A DNA stretch of 64,000 nucleotides, taken from the NCBI GenBank assembly GCA_963805705.1, contig CAWDVH010000004.1, forward strand, positions 682,001-746,000. Direction: 5' to 3'. Positions 43,057 to 52,129 of the stretch are shown one piece after another. A program made the position numbers and the translations under genes. Each line of letters opens with the position of its first letter. Position 1 is the stretch's first letter. The DNA is from CAWDVH01 sp963805705. Lineage in GTDB: Bacteria; Actinomycetota; Actinomycetes; Streptosporangiales; Streptosporangiaceae. Below the pieces are notes generated by a model. That model searched no databases. It was not told where the DNA came from and saw only the letters and a list, made by a program, of their open reading frames with translations.

Positions 43057-45174
43057 GTGGCAGGCGCAGCGCAGCAGGAGCGGAATCGGCGGCCGCGCAG
43101 TGCCCGTGCCACCCGGGTGGCCGCGGCCAGCCTGCCCGTGGCGCGAGTTGCCGTAGATGTCCCGCTGCCGCACCTGGACCGGCCCTTCGACTACCTGGTC
43201 CCGGAGCCGCTCTCCGCTACCGCCATCGCGGGCTGCCGGGTCCGGGTCCGGTTCGCCTGCCGGCTGACCGGCGGCTACCTGCTGGAACGGGCACCGGGCA
43301 GCGATTACGCTGGCGAGCTCGCCTTCCTGGAGCGGGTGGTATCACCCGAGCCCGTGCTCTCACCCGAGATCGCGGCACTGGCTCGCGCGGTCGCCGACAG
43401 GTACGGCGGAACGCTGGCCGACGTGCTCCGGCTCGCGATCCCGCCGCGGCACGCCGCGGCCGAGACCGCCCGGCCCGGCCGCGCCGCCGGCCCGGTGCAG
43501 ATCAGCCCGGTGCAGTCCGGCCCGGTGCAGTCCGGCCCGGTGCAGTCCGGCCCGGTGCAGCGCGCCCCAGTACAGGCCGGTGGCGTGCCGGTGCCCGGCG
43601 CAGGCCTCTGGGACCGCTATCCGGCCGGTACCTCGTTCCTGGCGGCGCTGGCTGATGGCCGCGCGCCGCGCGCCGTCTGGTCGGCGCTGCCCGGCCCTGA
43701 CTGGCCGCAGGAGATCGCGGGGGCGGCAGCGATCTGCGCCGCGACGGGACGAGGCGCCCTGATCGTCGTCCCCGACGTGCGGGACCTGCGCCTGGTCGAT
43801 GAGGCGCTGGCCAGCGCGCTCGGACCCGGACTGCATGTCAGCCTGTCGGCCCAGCTCGGGCCCGCCGAGCGGTACCGCCGCTGGCTGGCCGTGGCCCGCG
43901 GCGAGGTGAAGGTAGCTGCCGGGACCCGCTCGGCCATGTTCGCCCCCGTCGCGGACCTCGGCCTCGTCGTGATCTGGGACGACGGCGACGACCTGCACGC
44001 GGAGCCGCGGGCACCGTATCCGCATGCCAGGGAAGTCCTGGCCCTGCGAGCACACCGCGGGGGAGCCGCGGCCCTGCTCGGCGGCTTCGCTCGCACGGCC
44101 GAGGCCGCGCAGCTCATCGGGGCCGGCTGGGCACGCCCGCTCGAACCGGACCGCGTCACGGTGCGCCGGTGCGCTCCGGCGGTCAGTGCCGCGGGCGGCG
44201 ACGCGGAGCTGGCGCGGGATGAGGCGGCCCGTTCTGCGCGCCTGCCCGGCATTGCCCTGCGCGCGTGCCGCGAGGCGCTCGCGCGCGGGCCGGTGCTCTT
44301 CCAGGTGCCACGGCGGGGCTACGTCGCCGCCGTGGCCTGCGAGCGCTGCCACGCCCGCGCACGGTGTGCCCGGTGCGGAGGGCCAGTGGCGCTGCCCGCG
44401 GCTGGAGCCCCGTCGCAGTGCGGCTGGTGCGCCGCGGCGGCAGGCCGGCAGTGCGCCTCCTGCGGGCACGCCGGGCTCCGGGCCCTGGTCACCGGGGCCG
44501 GGCGGACGGCCGAGGAGCTAGGCCGCGCCTTTCCTTCCGTGCCCGTGCGGACCTCGGGCCGGGCCGAGGTCCTGGCCAGGGTGCCCGGCTCGCCCGCGGT
44601 GGTCGTGGCCACGCCGGGAGCCGAGCCGGTCGCCGAGGGGGGGTACGCCGCTGCCGTCCTGCTGGATGGCTGGGCGCTCCTGGGCCGGGCCAGCCTGCGG
44701 GCGGCGGAGGAGGCGCTGCGCCGCTGGATGAACGCTGCCGCGCTGGTCAGGGCCGGCCCGGACGCAGGGACCGTCATCGTCGTGGCGGACGCCGGGCTGC
44801 CGGTAGTCCAGGCCCTGATCCGCTGGGACCCGGCCACGCACGCAGCGCGGGAGCTGGCCGAACGGCGGGAGCTCCGGTTCCCCCCGGCTGTGAGCATGGC
44901 CTCGGTCGCGGGTCCCGCCGAGGCGGTCAGCGAGCTGCTGCGGGCCGTCGACCTGCCGGCCGGGGCCGAGGTGCTGGGGCCCGTCCCGGTGGCCGCCGAC
45001 GGCGCGCTGGCCGATGGCCGATCCGATCAGGCGGACCTGCGCTTCCTGATCCGGGTCCCCCGGCCGGCCGGGGCCGCGATGATGGCGGCCCTGCGGGCCG
45101 GCCAGGCCGTGCGCAGTGCCCGCAAGGACGCGGGCTCGGTCCGATTGCAGCTCGACCCGGCGGAGCTGATCTGA
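43057..45174 (+). CDS. priA: primosomal protein N' (PriA), actinobacterial helicase-deficient type
   Basis: Replication-restart protein. The 705 residues have the N-terminal 3'-DNA-binding domain (VARVAVDVPLPHLDRPFDYLVP), a degenerate helicase core, and a zinc module with CERCHARARCARCGG and CGWCAAAAGRQCASCG. A canonical Walker A (GKT) and DEAH are missing, the latter position reading DDGDD. Actinobacterial PriA is thus probably a non-helicase loader. A linker holds SGPVQ repeats. GTG start. Confidence 0.9.
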   Translation: MAGAAQQERNRRPRSARATRVAAASLPVARVAVDVPLPHLDRPFDYLVPEPLSATAIAGCRVRVRFACRLTGGYLLERAPGSDYAGELAFLERVVSPEPVLSPEIAALARAVADRYGGTLADVLRLAIPPRHAAAETARPGRAAGPVQISPVQSGPVQSGPVQSGPVQRAPVQAGGVPVPGAGLWDRYPAGTSFLAALADGRAPRAVWSALPGPDWPQEIAGAAAICAATGRGALIVVPDVRDLRLVDEALASALGPGLHVSLSAQLGPAERYRRWLAVARGEVKVAAGTRSAMFAPVADLGLVVIWDDGDDLHAEPRAPYPHAREVLALRAHRGGAAALLGGFARTAEAAQLIGAGWARPLEPDRVTVRRCAPAVSAAGGDAELARDEAARSARLPGIALRACREALARGPVLFQVPRRGYVAAVACERCHARARCARCGGPVALPAAGAPSQCGWCAAAAGRQCASCGHAGLRALVTGAGRTAEELGRAFPSVPVRTSGRAEVLARVPGSPAVVVATPGAEPVAEGGYAAAVLLDGWALLGRASLRAAEEALRRWMNAAALVRAGPDAGTVIVVADAGLPVVQALIRWDPATHAARELAERRELRFPPAVSMASVAGPAEAVSELLRAVDLPAGAEVLGPVPVAADGALADGRSDQADLRFLIRVPRPAGAAMMAALRAGQAVRSARKDAGSVRLQLDPAELI
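43506..43561. repeat. tandem 15-bp repeats in the priA linker
   Basis: CCCGGTGCAGTCCGG repeats at 43506, 43521 and 43536 with a partial fourth copy. It encodes Ser-Gly-Pro-Val-Gln units. A similar PVQS repeat ends the histidine kinase gene. Confidence 0.88.
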
Positions 45175-45205
45175 CTATGGCTGGCTAAGGCCATAGGGTG
45201 CATGC

Positions 45206-46774
45206 GTGGCAAGTTCACGACGGAACCAGAGTGCACGGCCGCGGCCTGCATGTCCGGACGAGGGCGCCGAGACGGCAGGCCAGGGAGACAGCCAGGCAGT
45301 GCAGGCAGGCCGCGCGGCGGGTGGCGAGCGCGGGGCAGCAGGCCAGGACACCAGTTCTCCCGGCGGCGGCACCGGCACCGGCAGCCATCAGGCCGCACCT
45401 GGCCGGGACCGCCCGCGCCTGCCGCCGGTGCGCCTGGCCCCCAGGGAGGAGCTGGCCGCTGCCGCCCGTGTCGCGCCGCTGCTGCGCGCCGCGCGCGATC
45501 TCTGCCGCTGGGCCCAGGACGGGCACGGCCTGGCGTCGGGTACCGAGCTGGCCCCGGATGCCGCGGCTGCGGCGGCCGCGGCTCTCGAGCTAGCTCCGCG
45601 TGAGGTCGACGCTGCCTGGCGGGTGGCGGTCGCTACCCAGATTATCGATCTGGAACCGGGCGCCGCGAAGCCCGGTGACGGGAAGCCGGGCGCCGTGCAG
45701 CCGGGCGCGGCAAAATCGGGCACTGCGAAGCCCGCCGCCGCACAATCGGGTGACGGGAAGCCAGGCGCCGGAAGGCCAGGCGCCGGGAGGCCAGGCGGCC
45801 TGGCCGCCGTCCTGGCTTCGGGAGAAGCCGAGGAAGTTCTCGCGGCGTGGGACTGCGCGCTGGCGGCGATCCTGCTCGCCGATGACCTGGACGGCCTCGC
45901 CACCGCCTTGTACACCGTCGGCGACCCGGTCCGGATGGACGGCCTGTTCGACGCCTATGCGGCGGCCGCGGGCACGCAGCGCCGCGCGGACCAGCCGGTG
46001 GGCGGCCCGTCGGGCGACGATGAGGAGCCGGAGGAGGGCGCGGCGCTCTCGTACGCGCTCGAGACGCTGGCTGACCTGGGAGTCGTCGAGCTTGGCACCG
46101 AGGAATCCGCCGGGGGCCTGACGGTCGCGCTGTCGCCGCTGGGCATCTGGGGCGTGCACCGCAGGCTCCGTGCTCAGGGCTGGCACGTGCCGGTGCTCGG
46201 GGGGGCCGGGCGGGACGGGGCGGCGGGACTGCTGGCGACGCTGGCGAGCTGCGACGCCGAGGACGGCGAGACTGAGATCGGCACCTGGCTCGCGGCGCGC
46301 GCCCCGGCGCAGGCGGCGGCTGAGCTGATTGCCGCGGCGGCCAGCGGGTCGCCGGGGCTTCGCGGAGCCGCCTTCGCGGTTCTGGACCGGATCGGCGAGC
46401 TCGCGTCGGCGGAAGTGCGCTCGGCCCTGGCCGAGCCCGTGCTCAGGGCCCACGCGGCGGTCTGGCTGCACGAGCACGGCGAGGAGGCTGAGCTGAGGCC
46501 GGAGGACCGGACCTGGCTGCTGGTCGACCTCGGGTCAGGACTGCTCGAGGAGGCTGATCCGCGGGATGTGGTGGCGGAGCTCCTGCCCGAACTGCCGGCG
46601 AAGGCACAGGCGGAGATCGTCGCCGGCTTGTGGCAGGTCCGCCACCCCGGTGTGACTGACCTGCTCACCGCGCTGAGCGATCATCATCCTGATCCCGCCG
46701 TAGCCAGGGCAGCGCGCAAGGCCGCCTTCAAGGCCCGTTCGCCGGCGGCCAGCGATAGCCGCCCGGCCTCATAG
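45206..46774 (+). CDS. hypothetical protein, Ala-rich helical, between priA and def
   Basis: A 522-residue protein with no recognised catalytic motif. It has a disordered, charged N-terminus (1 to ~75), a helical segment, and a Lys/Pro/Gly linker with degenerate KPGDGKPGA repeats (~150-200). A winged-helix-like stretch (ALETLADLGVVEL to LSPLGIWGVHRRL) follows, then C-terminal helices ending in a HEAT-like repeat (VVAELLPELPAKAQAEIVAGLWQ; PDPAVARAARKAAFKAR). GTG 45206 is 6 bases after TAGGGT, suggesting a leaderless message. Function unknown. Confidence 0.65.
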   Translation: MASSRRNQSARPRPACPDEGAETAGQGDSQAVQAGRAAGGERGAAGQDTSSPGGGTGTGSHQAAPGRDRPRLPPVRLAPREELAAAARVAPLLRAARDLCRWAQDGHGLASGTELAPDAAAAAAAALELAPREVDAAWRVAVATQIIDLEPGAAKPGDGKPGAVQPGAAKSGTAKPAAAQSGDGKPGAGRPGAGRPGGLAAVLASGEAEEVLAAWDCALAAILLADDLDGLATALYTVGDPVRMDGLFDAYAAAAGTQRRADQPVGGPSGDDEEPEEGAALSYALETLADLGVVELGTEESAGGLTVALSPLGIWGVHRRLRAQGWHVPVLGGAGRDGAAGLLATLASCDAEDGETEIGTWLAARAPAQAAAELIAAAASGSPGLRGAAFAVLDRIGELASAEVRSALAEPVLRAHAAVWLHEHGEEAELRPEDRTWLLVDLGSGLLEEADPRDVVAELLPELPAKAQAEIVAGLWQVRHPGVTDLLTALSDHHPDPAVARAARKAAFKARSPAASDSRPAS

Positions 46775-46836
46775 CCCGTCCCGGCTCCATACACTTACTG
46801 CAGCCATGTGGCGGGTCGCCTTACGGGAGGAACTGG

Positions 46837-47382
46837 GTGAGCATCAAGCCGATACGTCTGTTCGGTGATCCGGTGCTGCGCACGCCGGCCGAGCCGGTCA
46901 CCGATTTCGATGCCGAGCTGCGCAGGCTGGTCAAGGACCTCACCGAGACGATGATGGACGCGCCGGGCGTCGGACTGGCCGCGCCGCAGATCGGCGTCGG
47001 GCTTCGCGTGTTCACCTACCACGTGGACGATGCCCTTGGTCATCTGATCAATCCGTCGCTGCACCTGTCCGAGGACGAGGAGACAGACGACGAGGGATGC
47101 CTGTCCTTCCCCGGCCTGGCCTACCCGACCAAGCGCGCCTACGGCGTCGTGGCGAAGGGTTTCGACATGTACGGGGAGCCGGTCACGCTGGAAGGCACCG
47201 GGCACATGGCCCGTTGCGTCCAGCACGAGACCGACCATCTAGACGGCGTGCTGTTCATTGACCGCCTCGACGCCGGGCAGCGCAAGCTGGCCATGAAGGA
47301 GATCCGCAGCGCGCAGTGGTGGGGGGAGCCCGTGCCCGAGATAAGGGTGTCGCCGCACGCTACCTACGGCAAGGCCTACTAG
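46837..47382 (+). CDS. def: peptide deformylase
   Basis: Removes N-formyl groups from nascent proteins. The 181 residues have all three metal motifs: GVGLAAPQ (44-51), EGCLS (Cys88) and QHETDHLDG (His130, Glu131, His134). GTG start with GGGAGGA. It is followed directly by fmt, whose product adds the formyl group. Confidence 0.96.
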   Translation: MSIKPIRLFGDPVLRTPAEPVTDFDAELRRLVKDLTETMMDAPGVGLAAPQIGVGLRVFTYHVDDALGHLINPSLHLSEDEETDDEGCLSFPGLAYPTKRAYGVVAKGFDMYGEPVTLEGTGHMARCVQHETDHLDGVLFIDRLDAGQRKLAMKEIRSAQWWGEPVPEIRVSPHATYGKAY

Positions 47383-47385
47383 CCG

Positions 47386-48324
47386 ATGCGGCTGGTCTTC
47401 GCCGGAACCCCGGCGGCGGCGGTTCCCTCGCTGGAGGCCCTGCTGAGTTCGGGGCACGAGGTCGCGGCCGTCCTCACCCGGCCCGATGCCCGTTCCGGCC
47501 GCGGCCTGCGGCTGGCGCCGAGCCCGGTGGCGCAGCGGGCGGAGGCGGCCGGGATCGAGGTGCTCAGGCCGCCGCGGCCCCGTGACCCGGACTTCGTGGC
47601 CAGGCTCCGCCAGATCGCTCCTGACTGCTGCCCGGTCACGGCCTACGGCGCGCTGATCCCGCAGGCGGTGCTGGATATCCCGGCGCGCGGCTGGGTCAAC
47701 CTGCACTTCTCCCTGCTGCCCGCCTGGCGCGGTGCCGCGCCGGTTCAGCACGCGATCCTGCATGGCGACCAGGTCAGCGGCGCGACCACCTTTCAGCTGG
47801 TCGCCGAGCTCGATGCGGGCCCGGTATTCGGCGTGGTCACCGAGCCGGTCCGGCCGGCTGACACCGCGGGCGACCTGCTGGGGCGGCTCAGCCAGTCGGG
47901 GGCGGATCTGCTGGTCGCGACGCTCGACGGCATCGAGTCCGGCGCGCTGGAAGCCCGCCCGCAGCCGCCCGACGGCATCAGCCTGGCGCCGAAGATCACG
48001 TCGGCGGACGCGCAGGTGAACTGGAACCTGGCCGCGCCTGCCGCGGACCGGCTGATCCGGGCCTGCACGCCATCGCCGGGCGCCTGGACGACCCTGGACG
48101 GGATCCGCGTCAAGCTCGGCCCGCTGGCCGGGATCACCGCCGATGACGGGAACACCGGGGCCGCCCCCGGCGAACTGCGCATCCTGGGCTCGGGCGTCCT
48201 GGTCGGCACCGGCACGCTGCCGGTCCGGCTCGGTGAGGTCCAGCCCGACGGCAAGCGCCGCATGCCGGCGGCCGACTGGGCTCGCGGCATCCGGCTGAAC
48301 GGCCGGAACGCGGTGTTCGGCTGA
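47386..48324 (+). CDS. fmt: methionyl-tRNA formyltransferase
   Basis: Formylates initiator Met-tRNA. The 312 residues show VFAGTPAAAVPSLEALL, the active site NLHFSLLPAWRGAAPVQ and the C-terminal OB-fold. It begins 3 bases after the def stop. Its stop codon lies inside a 15-bp repeat array that also contains the rsmB start. Confidence 0.95.
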   Translation: MRLVFAGTPAAAVPSLEALLSSGHEVAAVLTRPDARSGRGLRLAPSPVAQRAEAAGIEVLRPPRPRDPDFVARLRQIAPDCCPVTAYGALIPQAVLDIPARGWVNLHFSLLPAWRGAAPVQHAILHGDQVSGATTFQLVAELDAGPVFGVVTEPVRPADTAGDLLGRLSQSGADLLVATLDGIESGALEARPQPPDGISLAPKITSADAQVNWNLAAPAADRLIRACTPSPGAWTTLDGIRVKLGPLAGITADDGNTGAAPGELRILGSGVLVGTGTLPVRLGEVQPDGKRRMPAADWARGIRLNGRNAVFG

Positions 48325-48380
48325 CGTGGGCACTCCTGACGTGGGCACTCCTGACGTGGGCGCGGCTGACGTGGGCACGG
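48321..48380. repeat. four 15-bp repeats spanning the fmt stop and rsmB start
   Basis: Units at 48321, 48336, 48351 and 48366 begin CTGACGTGGGC. The first contains the fmt TGA. Every unit holds an in-frame GTG for rsmB (48326, 48341, 48356, 48371), so the exact start is ambiguous. Confidence 0.88.
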
Positions 48381-49873
48381 GGCCCGCGGGGGCGGCTGAC
48401 GCGGGCACGGGAACCGGCGCGGCTGACGCGAGCGCGGCGGGGCACGCAGGCGCCCGGCGTGCCAGCCGCCGCAGCGACCCGGCCCGGCGGGCCGCATGCG
48501 ACGTGCTGTGCGCTGTGGCCGCGCGGGGAGCCTACGCCAACCTGCTGCTGCCGGCCATGCTCAGGGAGCGCGGCCTGACCGGCCGGGATGCCGCCCTGGC
48601 CACTGAGCTCACGTACGGCACGCTGCGCGGCCGGGGAACGTACGACGCGATCCTCGCCGTGTGCGCGGACCGGGATCTCAGCAAGATCGACCCGCCGGTC
48701 CTGGAGGTACTCAGGCTGGGCGCGCATCAGCTGCTCGATACCCGGATCAAGACGCACGCCGCCGTGGCCACCTCGGTGGACCTGGCCAGGTACGTGGCGG
48801 GCCAGCGCCCGGCCGGGTTCGTCAATGCCGTGCTGCGCCGGGTGGCCCAGCGCGACCTCGAATCCTGGATCCAGATCGCGGCACCCGGCCGGTCCGATGA
48901 CCGGATCGGCCACCTGGCGGTCAGGTACAGCCACCCGCGCTGGATCGTGACGGCCCTGGCCGAGGCGCTCGGCGAGGACCCGGCCGGCGGCCTCGGCGAG
49001 ACAGAGGCGGCCCTGGCCGCGGACGGAGTGCGCCCGGCGGTCACCCTGTGCGCCGTGCCCGGGCTCGCTGACCAGGCAGAACTCGTCACGGGCGGGGCGC
49101 AGGCCGCCCGGTGGTCTCCGTTTGGCGTGTATCTGCAGGAGGGGGATCCTGCGACCGTGGCCGCCGTCGCGCAGCGCCGCGCCGGGGTGCAGGATGAGGC
49201 CAGCCAGCTGGCCGCGCTCGCGCTGGCCAGGGCAGAGCTGGCCAGGGCAGAGCCGCCCAGGGCACAGGCGGGGACCAGCGACAGCAGGTGGCTCGACCTG
49301 TGCGCCGGGCCGGGCGGCAAGGCCCGGCTGCTGGCCGGGCTGGCCGCAGGCCGCGGTGCGCGGCTGCTGGCCGCTGACGTGCGGATCCACCGGGCCCGGC
49401 TGGTCAGGGCCAGCACGGGCATGCCGGGGACGGTCAGCGCGGTCGTAGCTGACGGGACCGCCCCCGCCTGGCGGCAGGCCGCCTTTGACCGGGTGCTCGC
49501 CGACGTTCCCTGCTCAGGGCTCGGCGCTCTTCGCCGCCGGCCAGAGGCTCGCTGGCGTCGCACGCCGCAGGACGTCAGTGATCTGGGCGGCCTGCAGCGG
49601 CGCTTGCTGGCCGCGGCGGTGGACGCGGCCCGCCCCGGCGGGATCGTGGCCTACGTCACCTGCTCGCCGCACCTGGCCGAGACCCGTGACGTGGTCGGGG
49701 ACCTGCTGTCTGCCCGCGGCGACATCCGGGTGCTCGACGCTCCCGCCGTGCTGGCCGAGGTGCCCGGCCTGCGCTGCCCGGATCCGTACGGCTCGTACGC
49801 GCAGTTCTGGCCGCACCGGCACGGCACTGACGCGATCTTCCTGGCGCTGCTGCAGCGGCACGGCTCGCCCTGA
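48326..49873 (+). CDS. rsmB: 16S rRNA (cytosine-967-C5)-methyltransferase RsmB
   Basis: The 515 residues comprise a repetitive GTPDV/GAADVG N-terminus, a NusB-like RNA-binding domain (RRAACDVLCAVAARGAYANLLL to VNAVLRRV) and a SAM methyltransferase domain. The SAM motif is DLCAGPGGKARLLAGLA. The catalytic cysteines are in DVPCSGLGALRRRPEARWRR, split here as PCSGLG (about 395), and TCSP (about 446). It is the last gene of def-fmt-rsmB. The true start could be any of four repeated GTG codons. Confidence 0.92.
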   Translation: MGTPDVGTPDVGAADVGTGPAGAADAGTGTGAADASAAGHAGARRASRRSDPARRAACDVLCAVAARGAYANLLLPAMLRERGLTGRDAALATELTYGTLRGRGTYDAILAVCADRDLSKIDPPVLEVLRLGAHQLLDTRIKTHAAVATSVDLARYVAGQRPAGFVNAVLRRVAQRDLESWIQIAAPGRSDDRIGHLAVRYSHPRWIVTALAEALGEDPAGGLGETEAALAADGVRPAVTLCAVPGLADQAELVTGGAQAARWSPFGVYLQEGDPATVAAVAQRRAGVQDEASQLAALALARAELARAEPPRAQAGTSDSRWLDLCAGPGGKARLLAGLAAGRGARLLAADVRIHRARLVRASTGMPGTVSAVVADGTAPAWRQAAFDRVLADVPCSGLGALRRRPEARWRRTPQDVSDLGGLQRRLLAAAVDAARPGGIVAYVTCSPHLAETRDVVGDLLSARGDIRVLDAPAVLAEVPGLRCPDPYGSYAQFWPHRHGTDAIFLALLQRHGSP

Positions 49874-49989
49874 CGGATAACCGGCCCTACTGCGATGCTG
49901 GACTGGTCCGATACAGTCCCATCCGGGCCAGGCTCACAGCCTGCCGGGTGGTACGCCTGTGCATGCCGGCCACACGCAAAGGAGCAGCG

Positions 49990-50481
49990 ATGTACCAGCC
50001 ATATCCGACCTCGGGGCAGCCGCAAGAACCCGAGCGCGTGCAGCAGCCGCAGTCGGTCCGCAACGCTGTCTGGCTTATGTACGCAGGCGCAGCGCTCAGC
50101 ACGGTGGGCCTGATCCTGAATCTGCTGACCATCAGCAGTCTCAAGTCGGCCATCGTGAAAGCCGATCCGAGCTTCACCACCTCGCAGGTGCATGCCGCCG
50201 AGACAATCGGCATCGCCGGCGCGGTCGTCGGCGGGCTGATCGCGATCGGCCTGTGGCTGTGGATGGCCGCCGCCAACGGCAAGGGACGGAGCTGGGCCAG
50301 GATCGTGGCGACGGTCCTCTTCGCGATCAACACCCTGGACCTGTTCGCCCAGATCGCCCGGCCGCACGCCGTGACCGCCCTGATCTTCTCCGTACTTGTC
50401 TGGCTGGTCGGCCTCGGAGCGACCGTGCTCATCTGGAACCGGGAATCCGCCCCGTTCTACAGTCAGCAGAAGCTGGCCTAG
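49990..50481 (+). CDS. small four-helix membrane protein, function unknown
   Basis: A 163-residue protein. The cytoplasmic N-terminus is Pro/Gln-rich (YQPYPTSGQPQEPERVQQP), then four predicted membrane helices (VWLMYAGAALSTVGLILNLL; IGIAGAVVGGLIAIGLWLWM; IVATVLFAINTLDLFAQI; LIFSVLVWLVGLGATVLIW). This resembles common actinobacterial hypothetical membrane proteins. ATG 49990 follows AAAGGAG. It converges on the DUF2786 gene. Confidence 0.78.
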   Translation: MYQPYPTSGQPQEPERVQQPQSVRNAVWLMYAGAALSTVGLILNLLTISSLKSAIVKADPSFTTSQVHAAETIGIAGAVVGGLIAIGLWLWMAAANGKGRSWARIVATVLFAINTLDLFAQIARPHAVTALIFSVLVWLVGLGATVLIWNRESAPFYSQQKLA

Positions 50482-50510
50482 GCGGCCGCTCCCGCCCGCT
50501 TCACCGGCGG

Positions 50511-51254
50511 TTATCGGGCGGTGCCGGACAGCGCGCGGCCGCCGCGGGCCGCAATGCGGCTGCCGCCGATGTCGGCCCGCTGGCCCTGCGCGTAGCCGGC
50601 GCCGTAGCCGCTGCCGCTGTAGGTAACGCGGGCGGTGCGGGTAACCGGGTACTCCTGCTCGACCTTCCCCCTGATGACCTGGGCGCGGTCCGCCAGGACC
50701 AGCGCGGTTCGTGAGCTCGCGGGCGCGGCCGGGGCGGTCGCCTGGCTGGCGGCCGCGTGCTCGGCGTCCCGGACCCTGGAGATCACCGCGGTGGCGAAGC
50801 CGAGCAGCCAGCTGCGCCGCCAGGCTCTCGGGCTGCTGCTCCAGGCCGGAACCTGCGCCCCCGTCAGGCCGTGCCACATCTGGATGAGCACCGATGTGTA
50901 GAGGAGGTCGGTGCGCTCGATGTCGGATCCGTAGCCGAACACGTGAATCCGCGTGCCAGGGCCCGTGCCCGAGAGCATGATGCACTGGCACCGCAGCGCC
51001 GATCCGAGCCCGCACAGCAGGTGAGCCTTGACCCGCGCCCACGGGTTGTCGATGTCCAGGATGCGGCTGGCGGGCTGGTCAGTCTCCGGCCGGTCGGCCG
51101 CGAGCAGCGCCCGGTCGATGCCGTACTTGGCCATCAGCTCCGCGGCCTTGGCCGTCAGGGCCTGGGCCTCCGGCGGGGTCACGCTCTCGTCCTCCGCCTT
51201 GGCCAGCAGCTTGCGGACGCGGTCGAGCAGCCGGTCCGATGCCTCGGTATTCAA
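50511..51254 (-). CDS. DUF2786 domain protein
   Basis: A 247-residue protein. The N-terminal DUF2786 helix pair (DRVRKLLAKAEDESVTPPEAQALTAKA region) is followed by VFGYGSDIERTDLLYTSVLIQMWHGL. The C-terminus is a Tyr/Gly/Arg-rich tail (SGSGYGAGYAQGQRADIGG). The start is TTG 51254 behind a perfect AAGGAGGT site. Function unknown; similar proteins occur in phages and actinobacterial chromosomes. Confidence 0.82.
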   Translation of the reverse strand: MNTEASDRLLDRVRKLLAKAEDESVTPPEAQALTAKAAELMAKYGIDRALLAADRPETDQPASRILDIDNPWARVKAHLLCGLGSALRCQCIMLSGTGPGTRIHVFGYGSDIERTDLLYTSVLIQMWHGLTGAQVPAWSSSPRAWRRSWLLGFATAVISRVRDAEHAAASQATAPAAPASSRTALVLADRAQVIRGKVEQEYPVTRTARVTYSGSGYGAGYAQGQRADIGGSRIAARGGRALSGTAR

Positions 51255-51324
51255 CCAGCGACCTCCTTGTCAGTGGGCTATTCGAATACAGCATCGAACG
51301 TAGCCGGGGGGAGTGACACTTTGC

Positions 51325-51404
51325 GCCTGCGTCCCGTCCCGCCTGCGTCCCGTCCCGCCTGCGTCCCGTCCCGCCTGCGTCCCGGCCCGCCTGCGTCCCG
51401 CGCC
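51325..51404. repeat. five tandem 16-bp repeats between the DUF2786 gene and rpe
   Basis: GCCTGCGTCCCGTCCC repeats at 51325, 51341 and 51357, with variant copies at 51373 and 51389. It fills most of the divergent promoter region and ends about 20 bases before the rpe -10-like box TAGACT (51427-51432). Confidence 0.88.
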
Positions 51405-51441
51405 CGCCAGTGTCCCATGCCGGCCCTAGACTCCTGCTGAT

Positions 51442-52113
51442 ATGAGAGTGCAGATTTCGCCCAGCATCCTGGCCTCGGACTTCGCCAGGCTCGCCGACGA
51501 GGCGGCGGCGGTCGCCGCCGAGGCGGACTGGCTGCATGTCGACGTGATGGACAACCATTTCGTGCCGAATCTCACGATCGGCCTGCCCGTGGTCGAATCC
51601 CTGCTCAGGCACGCGAGCCTGCCGCTGGACTGCCATCTGATGATCGAGGATCCCGATCGCTGGGCGCCTGCCTACGCGGAAGCCGGGGCGGCCAACGTCA
51701 CCATTCACGCGGAGGCGGCCGGCTCGCCGGTCCGGACCCTGCGGATGATCAGGGCGGCGGGGGCCAGGGCCGGCCTGGGCATCAATCCCTCCACGCCCGT
51801 CGAGCCCTACGCCGGGCTGCTGCCCGAAATCGACATGCTGCTCCTGATGACGGTCGAGCCAGGGTTCGGCGGCCAGCCGTTCCTCGACCTGGTCCTGCCG
51901 AAGGTCCGCCGGGCCCGCGAGCTCATCGCCCGGCACGGCGGGTCGGTGTGGCTGCAGGTCGACGGGGGAGTGAGCGAGGAGACGATCGGCCGGTGCGCCG
52001 AGGCCGGAGCTGATGTCTTCGTGGCGGGATCGGCCGTCTTCGGGGCAGATGATCCAGGAGCTGCCGTTAAGGCGCTTCGCGCGCTGGCCGCCGCGGCCGG
52101 GAGCGGCGGCTGA
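51442..52113 (+). CDS. rpe: ribulose-phosphate 3-epimerase
   Basis: Pentose phosphate pathway epimerase. The 223-residue barrel has SPSILASDFA, HVDVMDNHFVPNLTIG (metal/catalytic Asp), DCHLMIEDP, MTVEPGFGGQPF and VDGGVSEET. TAGACT lies 9 bases before the ATG and there is no clear ribosome site, so the leader is very short. Confidence 0.95.
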   Translation: MRVQISPSILASDFARLADEAAAVAAEADWLHVDVMDNHFVPNLTIGLPVVESLLRHASLPLDCHLMIEDPDRWAPAYAEAGAANVTIHAEAAGSPVRTLRMIRAAGARAGLGINPSTPVEPYAGLLPEIDMLLLMTVEPGFGGQPFLDLVLPKVRRARELIARHGGSVWLQVDGGVSEETIGRCAEAGADVFVAGSAVFGADDPGAAVKALRALAAAAGSGG

Positions 52114-52129
52114 GGACGGGACGAGCGCC

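Noticed and set aside
51267..51290. TTGTCAGTGGGC as a RecA-NDp-like DNA-damage promoter for rpe
   Set aside because: TTGTCAGT resembles the mycobacterial damage promoter, but its first bases overlap the reverse-strand ribosome site of the DUF2786 gene and no good -10 follows at 16-18 bases.
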